Shown here: positions 54,856 through 63,968 of the stretch, piece after piece
Layout of the letters: every line of letters starts with the position of its first letter
How positions within the stretch are numbered: the stretch's first letter is position 1
Assembly (NCBI RefSeq): GCF_000942395.1
Contig: NZ_LN812103.1
Coordinates: 1,027,207-1,091,206, forward strand
Direction: 5' to 3'
DNA length: 64,000 nt
Origin: Risungbinella massiliensis
GTDB taxonomy: Bacteria; Bacillota; Bacilli; Thermoactinomycetales; Thermoactinomycetaceae
Translations under genes and position numbers: made by a program
Notes under the pieces: generated by a model
The model's database searches: none
Told to the model about the DNA's origin: nothing
The model's input: only the letters and a program-made list of their open reading frames with translations

Positions 54856-55830
54856 ATGTCTAGACCAAAATATCAAATGGTGGCGACGGTTATTTGCGCT
54901 TTACTTGGAGTACTCCTCTTACAATTTCCACCACTTGATGTATTTATCGAAAGTGTGAAAAAACAGCAGGAACTATCAGTTAGTCTTTTTTTAGATCCGA
55001 ATGAGCAAATATTAGAACAAATAAAATCAGAATCAGAAAAACGGAAAAAGGCGCCAGTTGATGCACGAGTAGATCGCGTTTGGAAGGCAATTCCAGGTTA
55101 CAACGGGCGTGAGGTTGATGTGGAGGCTACTTATAAAGCAACGTTATCTAATCCGCAGAAAAAATTGACATGGCGTTATCGCGAAATCGCCCCTAAAATG
55201 AATTTAAAGGACTTAGGTGCCTATCCGATTTATCGTGGTTTTGAAGAGAAGAAGGCCGCTTCGATCATGATCAACGTGGCTTGGGGGACAGAATTCTTAC
55301 CCAAAATGTTAGACATTTTGGATCAAGAACAAGTAAAGGCCACCTTCTTTTTAGATGGTTCTTGGTTAAAGAAGAACCCGGATATGGCAAAGCAATTGGT
55401 TGTGAGAGGACATGAGATTGGGAACCATGCCTATTCCCACCCCCTGATGTCTCAAATTTCCCAAGAGAGAATAGAGAGCGAGATTGGGAAGACAAAACAA
55501 CTGATTAAAGAAACACTACAGCTAGAGAACATTTGGTTTGCGCCACCAGCTGGTGATTTTAATCAAACTGTCGTAGATAACGCTTGGAAACAAGGGATGC
55601 ATACCGTTCTCTGGACATTAGATACAGTGGATTGGCGGAAATCAACCACTCCTGAGTCGATGGTGCAAAAAATCTCTTCTAAATTGGAACCAGGATCCCT
55701 GATCTTGATGCATCCTACTGATCGCTCCGTGGTTGCTTTACCTCAAATAATCCAAGAAATAAAGAAAAAGGGCTTAAAGCCGATGCCAGTAGGAGAATTA
55801 CTTTCTCCAAACCGAGTGGATATAGATTGA
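54856..55830 (+). CDS. ylxY: Polysaccharide deacetylase-like protein YlxY
   Basis: 324 residues. One N-terminal membrane anchor (MVATVICALLGVLLLQF) is followed by a charged linker and a NodB-like domain (residues about 130-300). The metal-binding segment GHEIGNHAYSHPLMSQ keeps HxxxH. The catalytic base position, normally FDDG or similar, reads INVAWGTEFL, as reported for YlxY homologues, so activity is doubtful. The gene follows pnp and precedes mlpA, as in Bacillus. ATG 54856 follows GAGGTGAC. Probably exported and membrane-anchored; in sporulators possibly spore-related (inference). Confidence 0.88.
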   Translation: MSRPKYQMVATVICALLGVLLLQFPPLDVFIESVKKQQELSVSLFLDPNEQILEQIKSESEKRKKAPVDARVDRVWKAIPGYNGREVDVEATYKATLSNPQKKLTWRYREIAPKMNLKDLGAYPIYRGFEEKKAASIMINVAWGTEFLPKMLDILDQEQVKATFFLDGSWLKKNPDMAKQLVVRGHEIGNHAYSHPLMSQISQERIESEIGKTKQLIKETLQLENIWFAPPAGDFNQTVVDNAWKQGMHTVLWTLDTVDWRKSTTPESMVQKISSKLEPGSLILMHPTDRSVVALPQIIQEIKKKGLKPMPVGELLSPNRVDID

Positions 55831-55902
55831 GAGATTTTTCCTCCTCTGATATGATGAGGTCATTGCCTCTTAAGCTCGGTTACACAGATAAGGAGGTTTC
55901 CA

Positions 55903-57153
55903 TTGATTGTTCGACATACTTTAGCCAACGGAGTACGAGTGGTGGCTGAACAAATCCCACATGTACGCTCTATTGCCATGGGGATTTGGATTGGCACTGG
56001 CTCGGAAAAAGAGATAGCTTCTGAGAATGGAATCTCCCATTTTTTAGAACACATGATGTTTAAAGGAACCGACAAACGAACTGCTCGCCAATTAGCAGAA
56101 GCATTTGATGAGATTGGTGGCCATGTCAATGCTTTTACTTCCAAAGAGATCACTTGCTATTATTCAAAAGTGTTAGATCAACATTTTGCCACCTCTTTGG
56201 AAATTTTAGCAGATATGTTCTTCCATTCTCGCTTTGATGAGCTTGAATTAGAAAAAGAGAAAAAGGTAATCATCGAAGAGATTCGAATGGTAGAGGACAC
56301 TCCAGATGATCTCATTCATGATTTGATCTCGGAAGTCTCTTTGCAAGGTTTCCGAATCGGTGCTCCTGTTATTGGGACAGTAGATAATGTTAATTCTATT
56401 ACTCGCGACCAGTTAGTAGCATATCGTAATAAAGAATATCATCCTAGAAATGTGGTCATTTCACTGGCTGGCAATTTACCAGGTGATTTCCTCAAACAAA
56501 TCGAGGATCTTTTTGCTGTGCATCAGGGAGTTGCTAGTGAGGTAGAACCAGAATCTCCTGTTTTTACTCCTACAACCGTGACGAAACAAAAACAGACTGA
56601 GCAAACCCATATTTGCTACGGGTTTCCGGGTCTGCCAATTGGAGATTCACGTATTCATTCGTTAATCCTCTTAAATAACGTGTTGGGTGGCAATATGAGC
56701 TCTCGTCTCTTCCAAGAAATTCGGGAAGAAAGAGGTCTAGCTTACTCTGTTTTCTCATATCATTCTGCTCATCGCCAAACTGGTGTTTTTGCTATCTATG
56801 CAGGGACTGCTCCTAATCAGACAGAAGAAGTTTGTGAGCTGATTGAAGAGACAGTAGGAGAAGTCGCTGTAAATGGAATTACGGAACGAGAGCTAAAGAA
56901 AGCAAAAGAGCAGCTCAAAGGAAGTATGATGCTTGGGTTGGAGAGTACCAATAATCGGATGAGTCGTCTTGGACGAAATGAACTGCTTCTTGGTCGGCAC
57001 CTTTCCTTAGATGAGGTGATCGAGAGTGTAGAAAAGATTTCTCTATCCGATGTAAATCAACTAGCAAGTGAGATCTTTACTTCTCCTAAGTCTCTAGCAT
57101 TAATTTCTCCTGAGGGGAAAGTGCCAAAAGCATTTCGGGGGAATAACGGATGA
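55903..57153 (+). CDS. mlpA: M16 family zinc peptidase (MlpA/YmxG)
   Basis: 416 residues. The inverted zinc motif HxxEH is in ISHFLEHMMFKGTDKRTARQ, with the third ligand glutamate in the ELEKEKKVIIEEIRM helix. Two M16 lobes are present. Members are processing-type peptidases; in Bacillus the gene follows ylxY. The start is TTG 55903 behind AAGGAGG. The TGA stop overlaps the ATG of dut. Confidence 0.93.
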   Translation: MIVRHTLANGVRVVAEQIPHVRSIAMGIWIGTGSEKEIASENGISHFLEHMMFKGTDKRTARQLAEAFDEIGGHVNAFTSKEITCYYSKVLDQHFATSLEILADMFFHSRFDELELEKEKKVIIEEIRMVEDTPDDLIHDLISEVSLQGFRIGAPVIGTVDNVNSITRDQLVAYRNKEYHPRNVVISLAGNLPGDFLKQIEDLFAVHQGVASEVEPESPVFTPTTVTKQKQTEQTHICYGFPGLPIGDSRIHSLILLNNVLGGNMSSRLFQEIREERGLAYSVFSYHSAHRQTGVFAIYAGTAPNQTEEVCELIEETVGEVAVNGITERELKKAKEQLKGSMMLGLESTNNRMSRLGRNELLLGRHLSLDEVIESVEKISLSDVNQLASEIFTSPKSLALISPEGKVPKAFRGNNG

Positions 57154-57596
57154 ACAATGTGGAATTACGTAGACTTCCAGGTAATGAAGATCTTTCTTTG
57201 CCGAAACAAATGTCTGCGGGTGCAGCAGGGTTTGATTTGACAGCGGCAGTTCTTCAACCAACTACGATTGAACCGGGAAAATGGAGGCTGATTCCAACAG
57301 GTATCTCCATTGCTATGCCTAACGGATTGGAAGCACAAGTACGCCCAAGAAGTGGGCTTGCGCTAAAATATGGGATTACCGTTCTAAATACTCCTGGTAC
57401 GATTGATGCGGACTATCGTGGGGAGATTGGGGTAATCCTACTAAATTTAGGGGAGCAGGCTTTTGAAGTCCAACGTGGAGAACGAATTGCCCAATTGGTC
57501 TTTCAACAAGTTGCCTCAGTGAAGCTTCAAGAGGTAAAGGTACTAGATGATACACAGCGTGGTGCAGGAGGTTTTGGGCATACAGGCAAATCCTAA
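57150..57596 (+). CDS. dut: dUTP diphosphatase
   Basis: 148 residues. The five trimeric dUTPase motifs are recognisable: SAGAAGFDL, PRSGLAL (motif II), GTIDADYRGEIGV (motif III with the catalytic Asp), GERIAQLVF and the C-terminal RGAGGFGHTG arm (motif V). It hydrolyses dUTP to dUMP, keeping uracil out of DNA. It overlaps mlpA by 4 bases. The dUTPase is not at this position in Bacillus subtilis. Confidence 0.96.
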   Translation: MNNVELRRLPGNEDLSLPKQMSAGAAGFDLTAAVLQPTTIEPGKWRLIPTGISIAMPNGLEAQVRPRSGLALKYGITVLNTPGTIDADYRGEIGVILLNLGEQAFEVQRGERIAQLVFQQVASVKLQEVKVLDDTQRGAGGFGHTGKS

Positions 57597-57613
57597 GAGG
57601 GAGTGGAGCATTT

Positions 57614-57796
57614 GTGAGTACTTCTCTTGCTATGAAGGACGTGCATGTAGAATTGGAGCAACTTCGCAACCATCTTCATCAGTCGATTCAAGGAGAACTT
57701 ACTCGATTGACCGACCCGTGTGTGTTGCCGATTAGCCAACAATTAGACCTCTTAATCTTGGAAGCTCAACGATCGTTAGCTACGGAATTGAAATAG
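57614..57796 (+). CDS. Spo0E-like aspartyl-phosphate phosphatase
   Basis: 60 residues: helix ELEQLRNHLHQSIQ, then LTDPCVLPISQQLDLLILEA. This is the Spo0E family pattern (LTDP.V...SQ.LD.LI). Spo0E proteins dephosphorylate phospho-Spo0A, lowering entry into sporulation. GTG 57614 follows GGGAGTGGAG; an internal ATG at 57632 is an alternative start. It is 17 bases after dut, so probably co-transcribed, and has its own terminator. Confidence 0.82.
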   Translation: MSTSLAMKDVHVELEQLRNHLHQSIQGELTRLTDPCVLPISQQLDLLILEAQRSLATELK

Positions 57797-57806
57797 AGTA
57801 AATGGG

Positions 57807-57836
57807 CTCCTCATCTTAATTGATGGGGAGTTTTTT
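57807..57836 (+). terminator. Terminator of mlpA-dut-spo0E operon
   Basis: CTCCTCATC (57807-57815) pairs with GATGGGGAG (57822-57830), followed by TTTTTT. Confidence 0.9.
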
Positions 57837-58020
57837 GTATCCATTAATGAAAGAGAACGAACAATAGATACATATGCAAAAAAATATTGGAAAAAATGAA
57901 CATGTACATAGAGAAATTTTACAGAAGTTTTCTCATTTATGATGATTGTCTATCGGATTTTGAGAGATTTATATCTGTGTCTCTATAGGGATCTATGAAG
58001 GATTTATTAGGTGATAAAAA

Positions 58021-58188
58021 ATGTGGAAATCAATAATAGCCTATCTTCCAAACTGGACTGTTTATATGCAAGCTCTGATTGTACTATGTATTCCTTTGGT
58101 TTTATCTAGTTTTTTTAAATGGATTCAAACTTTAGAAGAAGGGAGTGTTCAAAATGAGAGGGCGGTTGATCGGACCAACACAAACTGA
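58021..58188 (+). CDS. 55-aa small membrane protein at head of ger operon
   Basis: ATG 58021 follows the near-perfect AGGTGAT. The product [20 protein letters not shown] is followed by a hydrophobic helix ([12 protein letters not shown]) and a charged tail ([17 protein letters not shown]). It overlaps the gerA start by about 35 bases in another frame, so it should be co-translated. Small hydrophobic proteins occur in some germinant-receptor operons; this one is not recognised by sequence. Confidence 0.65.
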   Translation: MWKSIIAYLPNWTVYMQALIVLCIPLVLSSFFKWIQTLEEGSVQNERAVDRTNTN

Positions 58189-59734
58189 TAGCACTCTAAG
58201 TCAAGAACAAAATAGGAGAATCGCTTCTCCAGATTTAGCTCCCTATTCTAAAGGTCATTTCACAGGTAATTTCACCTCGGACTTGGAAATGATCAGACAA
58301 GAAATAGGTCATCACTCGGATGTATATTTTCGCGAGTTTAACATTGGACGCACAGGTATTCGTGCAATGATCATTTTTGTAGGTGGGTTATCTGATAAAG
58401 ACTTTATTGATCAACATATTATGAGTATTTTAATGCTGGATTTCTCAAAGGAGTATAAACAAGAAGCTTCTTTTATTAAAGAGACCGTCTCCAAAGAGTT
58501 TATTCAAAATCAAGTCTTGTCTATTAGCGCGGTACAAGAAGTGCACACCCTAAAAGAGTTAATACCAAAAGTATTGACAGGTTCCACTGCGCTTTTGATC
58601 GACGGATCACCAGATGTCCTGATATTCGGAACAGCGAAAGCAAAATCAAGGAGTATTGATGAGCCTATATCAGAACAATTGGTTAGAGGTCCACGGGTCG
58701 GTTTCACGGAGCTATTAAGTGATAATACAACTCTTTTACGACAACAGGGTGCAAATAAACACTTAACCTTTGAAAACTTTCAAGTAGGCAATCGTATAAA
58801 AAAGCAACTAGTTATCGCCTATATCAAAGAGATTGCAAATCCAGAATTAATAGAAGAAGTTCAGAAAAGAATTCAAAAAATCAATATAGATCATGTACCC
58901 GAATCTGGCTATGTAGAGCAACTAATTGAAGATAACTACCTTAGTCCTTTTCCGCAAGTACAAAGTACAGAGCGGCCTGACCGTGTGATGGGGGCACTGA
59001 TGGAAGGACGTGTGGCCATTTTATTAGATGGAACACCTTTCGCTTTAATCGTGCCTGTATCATTTAGCATGTTGTTACAATCACCCGAAGATTATTATGA
59101 ACGTTGGATTCCTAGCACGCTTATTCGTATCTTACGTTTTGTGGCAGCCTTTATCGCTCTATTTACTCCTGCATTGTATATCTCCTTTATCTCCTTTCAT
59201 CCGGGAATGATTCCGACCAAACTAGCCATTTCTATTATCGGCACGAGAGAGGGTGTACCTTTTCCTTCGCTAATCGAAGCCCTAATCATGGAGGTAGCCA
59301 TTGAAATTTTACGGGAAGCAGGATTGCGATTACCCAAGCCGATTGGTCCGGCGATAGGGATTGTGGGTGGATTAATCATTGGACAAGCTGCTGTAGAAGC
59401 AGGGATTGTCAGCCCTGTTATGGTCATTGTAGTCTCGATAACTGCCATTTCTTCTTTTGCGATTCCACAATACAGTGCAGGTTTTACATTACGAGTCCTG
59501 CGCTTTGCAATCATGTTTGTGGCTGCAGTGTTTGGTTTGTATGGAATGATCCTATTTTTCCTATTGGTCTACAGTCATTTGGTGAAGCTAAAAAGTTTTG
59601 GTTTACCGTATGTAAGTCCAGCTATTTCATATCAATTTAGTGACTGGAAAGATTTCTTAGTTCGTTTACCACTTCAAATGATGAAACGTCGTCCAAAGAT
59701 ACTGCAATCCAAAGATCCGATACGTAAAAGATAG
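58154..59734 (+). CDS. Spore germination protein, GerA/GerAA family
   Basis: 526 residues. A hydrophilic N-terminal domain (residues 1-270) contains [20 protein letters not shown]; the C-terminal half has five or so membrane helices and the family motifs [19 protein letters not shown]-like sequence and [20 protein letters not shown]. It is the A subunit of a nutrient germinant receptor, located in the spore inner membrane. ATG 58154 follows AAGGGAG. Followed by the B and C subunits. Confidence 0.95.
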   Translation: MRGRLIGPTQTDSTLSQEQNRRIASPDLAPYSKGHFTGNFTSDLEMIRQEIGHHSDVYFREFNIGRTGIRAMIIFVGGLSDKDFIDQHIMSILMLDFSKEYKQEASFIKETVSKEFIQNQVLSISAVQEVHTLKELIPKVLTGSTALLIDGSPDVLIFGTAKAKSRSIDEPISEQLVRGPRVGFTELLSDNTTLLRQQGANKHLTFENFQVGNRIKKQLVIAYIKEIANPELIEEVQKRIQKINIDHVPESGYVEQLIEDNYLSPFPQVQSTERPDRVMGALMEGRVAILLDGTPFALIVPVSFSMLLQSPEDYYERWIPSTLIRILRFVAAFIALFTPALYISFISFHPGMIPTKLAISIIGTREGVPFPSLIEALIMEVAIEILREAGLRLPKPIGPAIGIVGGLIIGQAAVEAGIVSPVMVIVVSITAISSFAIPQYSAGFTLRVLRFAIMFVAAVFGLYGMILFFLLVYSHLVKLKSFGLPYVSPAISYQFSDWKDFLVRLPLQMMKRRPKILQSKDPIRKR

Positions 59735-59758
59735 CTTTTGAGGAAAGGAAGTGGACCC

Positions 59759-60865
59759 GTGACTCAAATTCAAACAAACGACCAAATTGCCACTTCACAA
59801 GCAGCTATTGTGATCATCAATTACATACTTGCAGCTGGAATTTTAACAATACCAAGAACCGCTACGGAAAAAGTCCAGACACCAGATAGTTGGATATCTA
59901 TTATCATAGGTGGTCTCCTTGCGTTGATTGTAGGGATTGTCATAGTGAAATTAAGTCAACAGTTTCCCGAAAAAACATTTTATCAATACAACCAAGAAAT
60001 TGTTGGGAAATGGCTGGGTGGATTACTTAGTCTGCTTACGATTATTTATTTTTTCGTACTCTCTGCCTTTGAAGTTCGGACAATGGCAGAAGTAACAGAA
60101 TATTTTTTGTTGGAAGGGACTCCGATTTGGGCGATCATCATGCCATTTATGTGGGTAGGATTTTATCTAATCATAGATGGAATGAACCCGATCGCCCGTT
60201 TGTTTGACTTAATTTTCCCGATTACGGTTATCATTTTTTTATTGGTTGCTTTTATGAGTTTTGGAATATTTGAATTAGATAATTTGCGTCCTGTATTAGG
60301 TATGGGAGTATCACCTGTACTAAAAGGATTAAAAACTACGGCTCTTGCCTATTTGGGTCCGGAAATAATGTTGCTTCTTGTAGCCTTTATGAAGCAACCA
60401 AACAAGGGCATACAAGCTGTTATGATTGGAATTTTTATTCCGATGATTATGTATGTGATAACCATCGTGATGTCTATTGGGGCATTCTCTGTAGACGGGG
60501 TAGTCACGAGAACGTGGCCAGCGATAGACCTGATGCGAAGTTTTGAAGTACAAGGTTTGGTATTTGAGAGGTTTGAGTCTTTGTTGTTGGTAATATGGAT
60601 TATGCAAATATTTTCCACCTTTACGATTACCTACTATGCTGCTTCTCTGGGATTGGCTCAAGTGTTCAAAAGAGACATTCGTCCATTTATATACGGACTG
60701 CTTCCAGTTATTTACCTCATAGCAATGATCCCCAAAAATACGAATGATTTATTTAAACTAGGAGATATAGTGGGCAATGGTGCGTTGTATTTGTTTGGTG
60801 TCCTACCGTTACTCCTTTTAATAGGAGCAAAATGGAAGGAGAGAAAAAATGGAGCAAAATCCTAA
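59759..60865 (+). CDS. Spore germination protein, GerB/GerAB family (APC-like)
   Basis: 368 residues with ten or so membrane helices, the APC-superfamily fold used by GerAB-type subunits. Start region QTNDQIATSQAAIVIINYIL, with AAGILTIPR. It is thought to bind the germinant, usually an amino acid. GTG 59759 is preceded by GGAAGTGG; a TTG at 59738 is a less likely start. It overlaps the C-subunit gene by 17 bases. Confidence 0.95.
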   Translation: MTQIQTNDQIATSQAAIVIINYILAAGILTIPRTATEKVQTPDSWISIIIGGLLALIVGIVIVKLSQQFPEKTFYQYNQEIVGKWLGGLLSLLTIIYFFVLSAFEVRTMAEVTEYFLLEGTPIWAIIMPFMWVGFYLIIDGMNPIARLFDLIFPITVIIFLLVAFMSFGIFELDNLRPVLGMGVSPVLKGLKTTALAYLGPEIMLLLVAFMKQPNKGIQAVMIGIFIPMIMYVITIVMSIGAFSVDGVVTRTWPAIDLMRSFEVQGLVFERFESLLLVIWIMQIFSTFTITYYAASLGLAQVFKRDIRPFIYGLLPVIYLIAMIPKNTNDLFKLGDIVGNGALYLFGVLPLLLLIGAKWKERKNGAKS

Positions 60866-62054
60866 TAACAAACGGTTTCTATTAGTATGGTTATGCGTAC
60901 TGTATGCTTTGTTTCTTACAGGTTGCTGGAGCAGTCGAGAAATTGAAGATTTGAGTTTATTACCAGGGGTGGCAATTGATATAGCTGAGCTATCTGTTGT
61001 AGAAAAAGAGCTAACAGAAAGAGGAGGGGGATATCCTAAAAACGACTTAATCACATTAACTTTTCAAGTTATACCACCTCAACTAGCAGGTTCAGGGAAG
61101 AAAGAAGGGGCTTCACAACAAAAACCCTATCTTAACATTTCGGAAACAGGGGACTCTATTCATCAATCGATTAGGGAAGTAGCATTGAGAAGTGAACGAG
61201 TTGTTTTTAGTCAACACCTAAAAGTAATTGTGTTGGGAGAAGATCTCGTTCGTTCAGTTAGTATGGAGAAAATACTAGATCAGTATTTCCGAGATAATGG
61301 TGTTAGACCAAGCTGTTTGGTCTTCATCAGCAAAGGACGAGCTAGCGAAACGTTAGAATCGAAGCAACCAGGAGATATACCAGCATTTCATTTGCTTGGA
61401 ATCGTCGATAATCGCTTTAGATCATCTAGACTTTTACCACCTATAACACTTGCTAAATTATCAGGCAAGCTTCCAGCAGAGTCTAGTTTTCTTTTGCAAA
61501 CTGTATTATCGGCTAATGGAGAAGTAAAATTTGCAGGAGCGGCCGTGATCAATGGAAAATCAAAAAAGCTGGGTGGTTTTTTGAATGAATCGGAATTAGA
61601 AGGTTTAATTTGGTTAACAGGTGAAGGGAAGGGTGGCGTACTAAAAACCGTTGATCCAAAGACAGGACAACTCATTATGTACGAGATCGAGTCAATGAAG
61701 AGCAAAATTATACCTCATGTGAAGGGGGGCAAAATGTCGTTTGATGTGAAAATCGAGTCGGAAGGACGTATATCGGAAAATTGGGCAAATAAGGGGAACC
61801 CTACTGATAGTAAATTTGTCAAAATGGTAGAAGAAACTGCTCAAAAAGAAGTGAAGCAATTAGTTACGAATGTATTAGAAAAAATGCAAAAGGAATACCG
61901 TACTGATGTTGCTGGATTTGGAACACGTTTGAAAATGGAGAATCCAAAAGTGTGGGAGAAAGTGAAAGAAGATTGGGATGAACAATTTAGTAAAATACCC
62001 ATCAACCTCGATGCGAAAATCACCATTACCGATTATGGAGCAGCATCAAAGTGA
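60849..62054 (+). CDS. Spore germination lipoprotein, GerC family (copy 1)
   Basis: 401 residues. The signal sequence (LVWLCVLYALFLTGC) ends in lipobox LTGC, so the mature protein is lipidated at Cys. The GerC core follows: CWSSREIEDLSLLPGVAIDI near the N-terminus and GFGTRLKMENPKVWEKVKED at the C-terminus. It is the C subunit of the germinant receptor. ATG 60849 follows AAGGAGAG and overlaps gerB. About 80% identical by eye to the next gene. Confidence 0.95.
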   Translation: MEQNPNNKRFLLVWLCVLYALFLTGCWSSREIEDLSLLPGVAIDIAELSVVEKELTERGGGYPKNDLITLTFQVIPPQLAGSGKKEGASQQKPYLNISETGDSIHQSIREVALRSERVVFSQHLKVIVLGEDLVRSVSMEKILDQYFRDNGVRPSCLVFISKGRASETLESKQPGDIPAFHLLGIVDNRFRSSRLLPPITLAKLSGKLPAESSFLLQTVLSANGEVKFAGAAVINGKSKKLGGFLNESELEGLIWLTGEGKGGVLKTVDPKTGQLIMYEIESMKSKIIPHVKGGKMSFDVKIESEGRISENWANKGNPTDSKFVKMVEETAQKEVKQLVTNVLEKMQKEYRTDVAGFGTRLKMENPKVWEKVKEDWDEQFSKIPINLDAKITITDYGAASK

Positions 62055-62132
62055 GATTCATCTCTTTTCAAATTTAAAATGAGCTATTTTGAAACAATTT
62101 CTGAAATGGTACGAGATGAAAGGAGGGAGAAC

Positions 62133-63332
62133 ATGCCAAGTCAGAGCAAGGGACGGTTTCTTTTGATCTTTTTATGGTTCTTTTTGATTCTTCCACTGAC
62201 AGGGTGCTGGAGCAGTGAAGAAATCGAAGATCAAAGTTTGTCTCCAGGAGTAGCAATGGATATAGGTGTGGAGTCCGAGGTGGAGAGAGAAATTACGGAA
62301 AAAGGAGGGGGCTATCCTAGAAGAGACATAATCACTCAAACATTTCAAGTTATTCCATCACAAACAGCAGGGTCAAAAAAAGAAGGTGGATCACAGAAAA
62401 AGTCCTATCTCAACATCTTGGAAACAGGAGATTTAGTCCAACAACTTGCCCATGAAGTATCACTGAGAAGTGACCATCCTCTGCTCAGTCAACATTTAAA
62501 AGTGATTGTGTTGGGAGAAGATCTGGTACGAACATATAGCATGGAACAAATATTGGATCAGTATTTCCGTGATAATAAAGTAAGACCAAGTTGTCTGGTC
62601 TTCATTAGTAAGGGACGAGCTAGCGAAACGTTAATATCGAAGCAACCAGGAGATATACCAGCGTTTCGTTTACTTGGAATCGTTGATAATCGCTTTAGAT
62701 CGTTACGGATTTTACCCCCCATGTCGCTTGCTAAATTAGCAGGGAAGCTTCCATCAGACTCCAGTTTCCTTTTGCAAAATGTAATAGCAGCGAATGGTGA
62801 AGTAAAATTTGCAGGAGCAGCTGTGGTCAATGGAAAATCCAAAAAGCTGAGTGGCTTTTTGAACGAGTCGGAATTAGACGGATTAACATGGCTAACAGGT
62901 GAAGGGAAGGGTGGTGTTTTAAAAACCGTTGATCAAAAGACGAGACAGCTCATTATATACGAAATCGAGTCCATGAAGAGCACAATCATTCCTCATGTGA
63001 AGGGAGATAAAATATCATTTGATGTGAAGATGGAATCAGAAGGAAGATTATCGGAAAATTGGGTGAATGAGGGAGACCCAACTGATAATAAGTTTCTAAA
63101 AATGGTAGAAGAAGCTGCTCAAAAAGAAGTGAAGCGATTAGTTACGAATGTACTAGGAAAAATACAAGCGGAATATCGTGTTGATGTTGCTGGATTCGGA
63201 ACTCGTTTGAAAATGGAGAATCCGAAAGTATGGGAGAAGGTGAAAAAAGATTGGGATGAACAATTTAGTAAAGTGCCGATCAATCTCGATGTGAAAATCA
63301 CGATTACCGATTATGGAGCAGCAACAAAATGA
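62133..63332 (+). CDS. Spore germination lipoprotein, GerC family (copy 2)
   Basis: 399 residues, lipobox LTGC in LIPFFL-like hydrophobic context (LLIFLWFFLILPLTGCWSSE). It is a tandem duplicate of the preceding gene, most divergent near the N-terminus (ESEVEREITEKGGGYPRRDI versus ELSVVEKELTERGGGYPKND). ATG 62133 follows AAAGGAGGGAGAAC; an in-frame ATG at 62079 overlaps the spacer and is not preferred. Two C subunits could give alternative receptor complexes with the same A and B subunits, or one copy may be redundant. Confidence 0.94.
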   Translation: MPSQSKGRFLLIFLWFFLILPLTGCWSSEEIEDQSLSPGVAMDIGVESEVEREITEKGGGYPRRDIITQTFQVIPSQTAGSKKEGGSQKKSYLNILETGDLVQQLAHEVSLRSDHPLLSQHLKVIVLGEDLVRTYSMEQILDQYFRDNKVRPSCLVFISKGRASETLISKQPGDIPAFRLLGIVDNRFRSLRILPPMSLAKLAGKLPSDSSFLLQNVIAANGEVKFAGAAVVNGKSKKLSGFLNESELDGLTWLTGEGKGGVLKTVDQKTRQLIIYEIESMKSTIIPHVKGDKISFDVKMESEGRLSENWVNEGDPTDNKFLKMVEEAAQKEVKRLVTNVLGKIQAEYRVDVAGFGTRLKMENPKVWEKVKKDWDEQFSKVPINLDVKITITDYGAATK

Positions 63333-63470
63333 ATCGGATGTGAAGCTATTGAATGGGAGGGAAAATTTTTACTCATTTTTAGTTTATATTCGTTTGCAAA
63401 ACTTTCTTATTAATTACTGTTTTTTTGAAAGCCTTTTCTTATATAATAGAGAGGTACAGACCTTCGCTCT

Positions 63471-63563
63471 CGTCTAGCACATGGAAGAAGCCAGCTAAAT
63501 TTATTTTGGCTCTTTCATGTGCTAGGCGGGATCAAAAGGGATTCCTTTTGTGTCACTGCCTAG
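63471..63563 (+). promoter_or_regulatory. Structured leader RNA of unknown 108-aa gene
   Basis: Hairpin A: CGTCTAGCACATG...GCCA (63471-63493) with TGGC...CATGTGCTAGGCG (63507-63528), about 20 bp with small mismatches. Alternative P1: CTAGGC (63522-63527) with GCCTAG (63558-63563), enclosing hairpin CAAAAGG (63533-63539) with CCTTTTG (63544-63550). CTAGGC is shared, so A and P1 are mutually exclusive. P1 ends 11 bases before AGGAGGTGG. A -10-like TATAAT is at 63442-63447. Confidence 0.5.
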
Positions 63564-63586
63564 TAAAAAATTAGGAGGTGGCACAT

Positions 63587-63913
63587 ATGCCAACACCAAT
63601 CATGTATGTATTAGTGTCGATCGGAGACTTAGATAAGGCATTAAAGGAACCACGGAACCTATATAGAACGATGCAAGAAGATGCAACAGACACAGAAGAA
63701 TATGCTCACAGAATGGCAGCAAGACTTTTTCTTAATGTGGTAGATTATATTCGTAATAATCCCCAGATGTATCAACACTTTTTGAATGGATCGGTTGATA
63801 TTCCATTTCATAAAGTAGACCGATACATCGGACGTCTAAATGATGAAGAAATTGCTGCAATAAATGACAAATATACCCATTTCGGTATTCCATTGGTACT
63901 TTGGTATTACTAG
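63587..63913 (+). CDS. Hypothetical protein, 108 aa
   Basis: MPTPIMYVLVSIGDLDKALK ... INDKYTHFGIPLVLWYY. Mostly helical, acidic and soluble, with a possible hydrophobic first segment; Cys-free. ATG 63587 follows AGGAGGTGG at seven bases, a strong site; an in-frame GTG at 63578 lies in it. A clean terminator follows. I do not recognise the family. Its long structured 5' leader implies it is regulated. Confidence 0.75.
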   Translation: MPTPIMYVLVSIGDLDKALKEPRNLYRTMQEDATDTEEYAHRMAARLFLNVVDYIRNNPQMYQHFLNGSVDIPFHKVDRYIGRLNDEEIAAINDKYTHFGIPLVLWYY

Positions 63914-63926
63914 GAAGACCTGTACG

Positions 63927-63968
63927 ATACAGAGCGTCGCTTTTGGACTGCTCTGTATTTATTTTTCT
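63927..63968 (+). terminator. Terminator of 108-aa gene
   Basis: ATACAGAGC (63927-63935) pairs with GCTCTGTAT (63950-63958), followed by TTATTTTTC. Confidence 0.88.
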
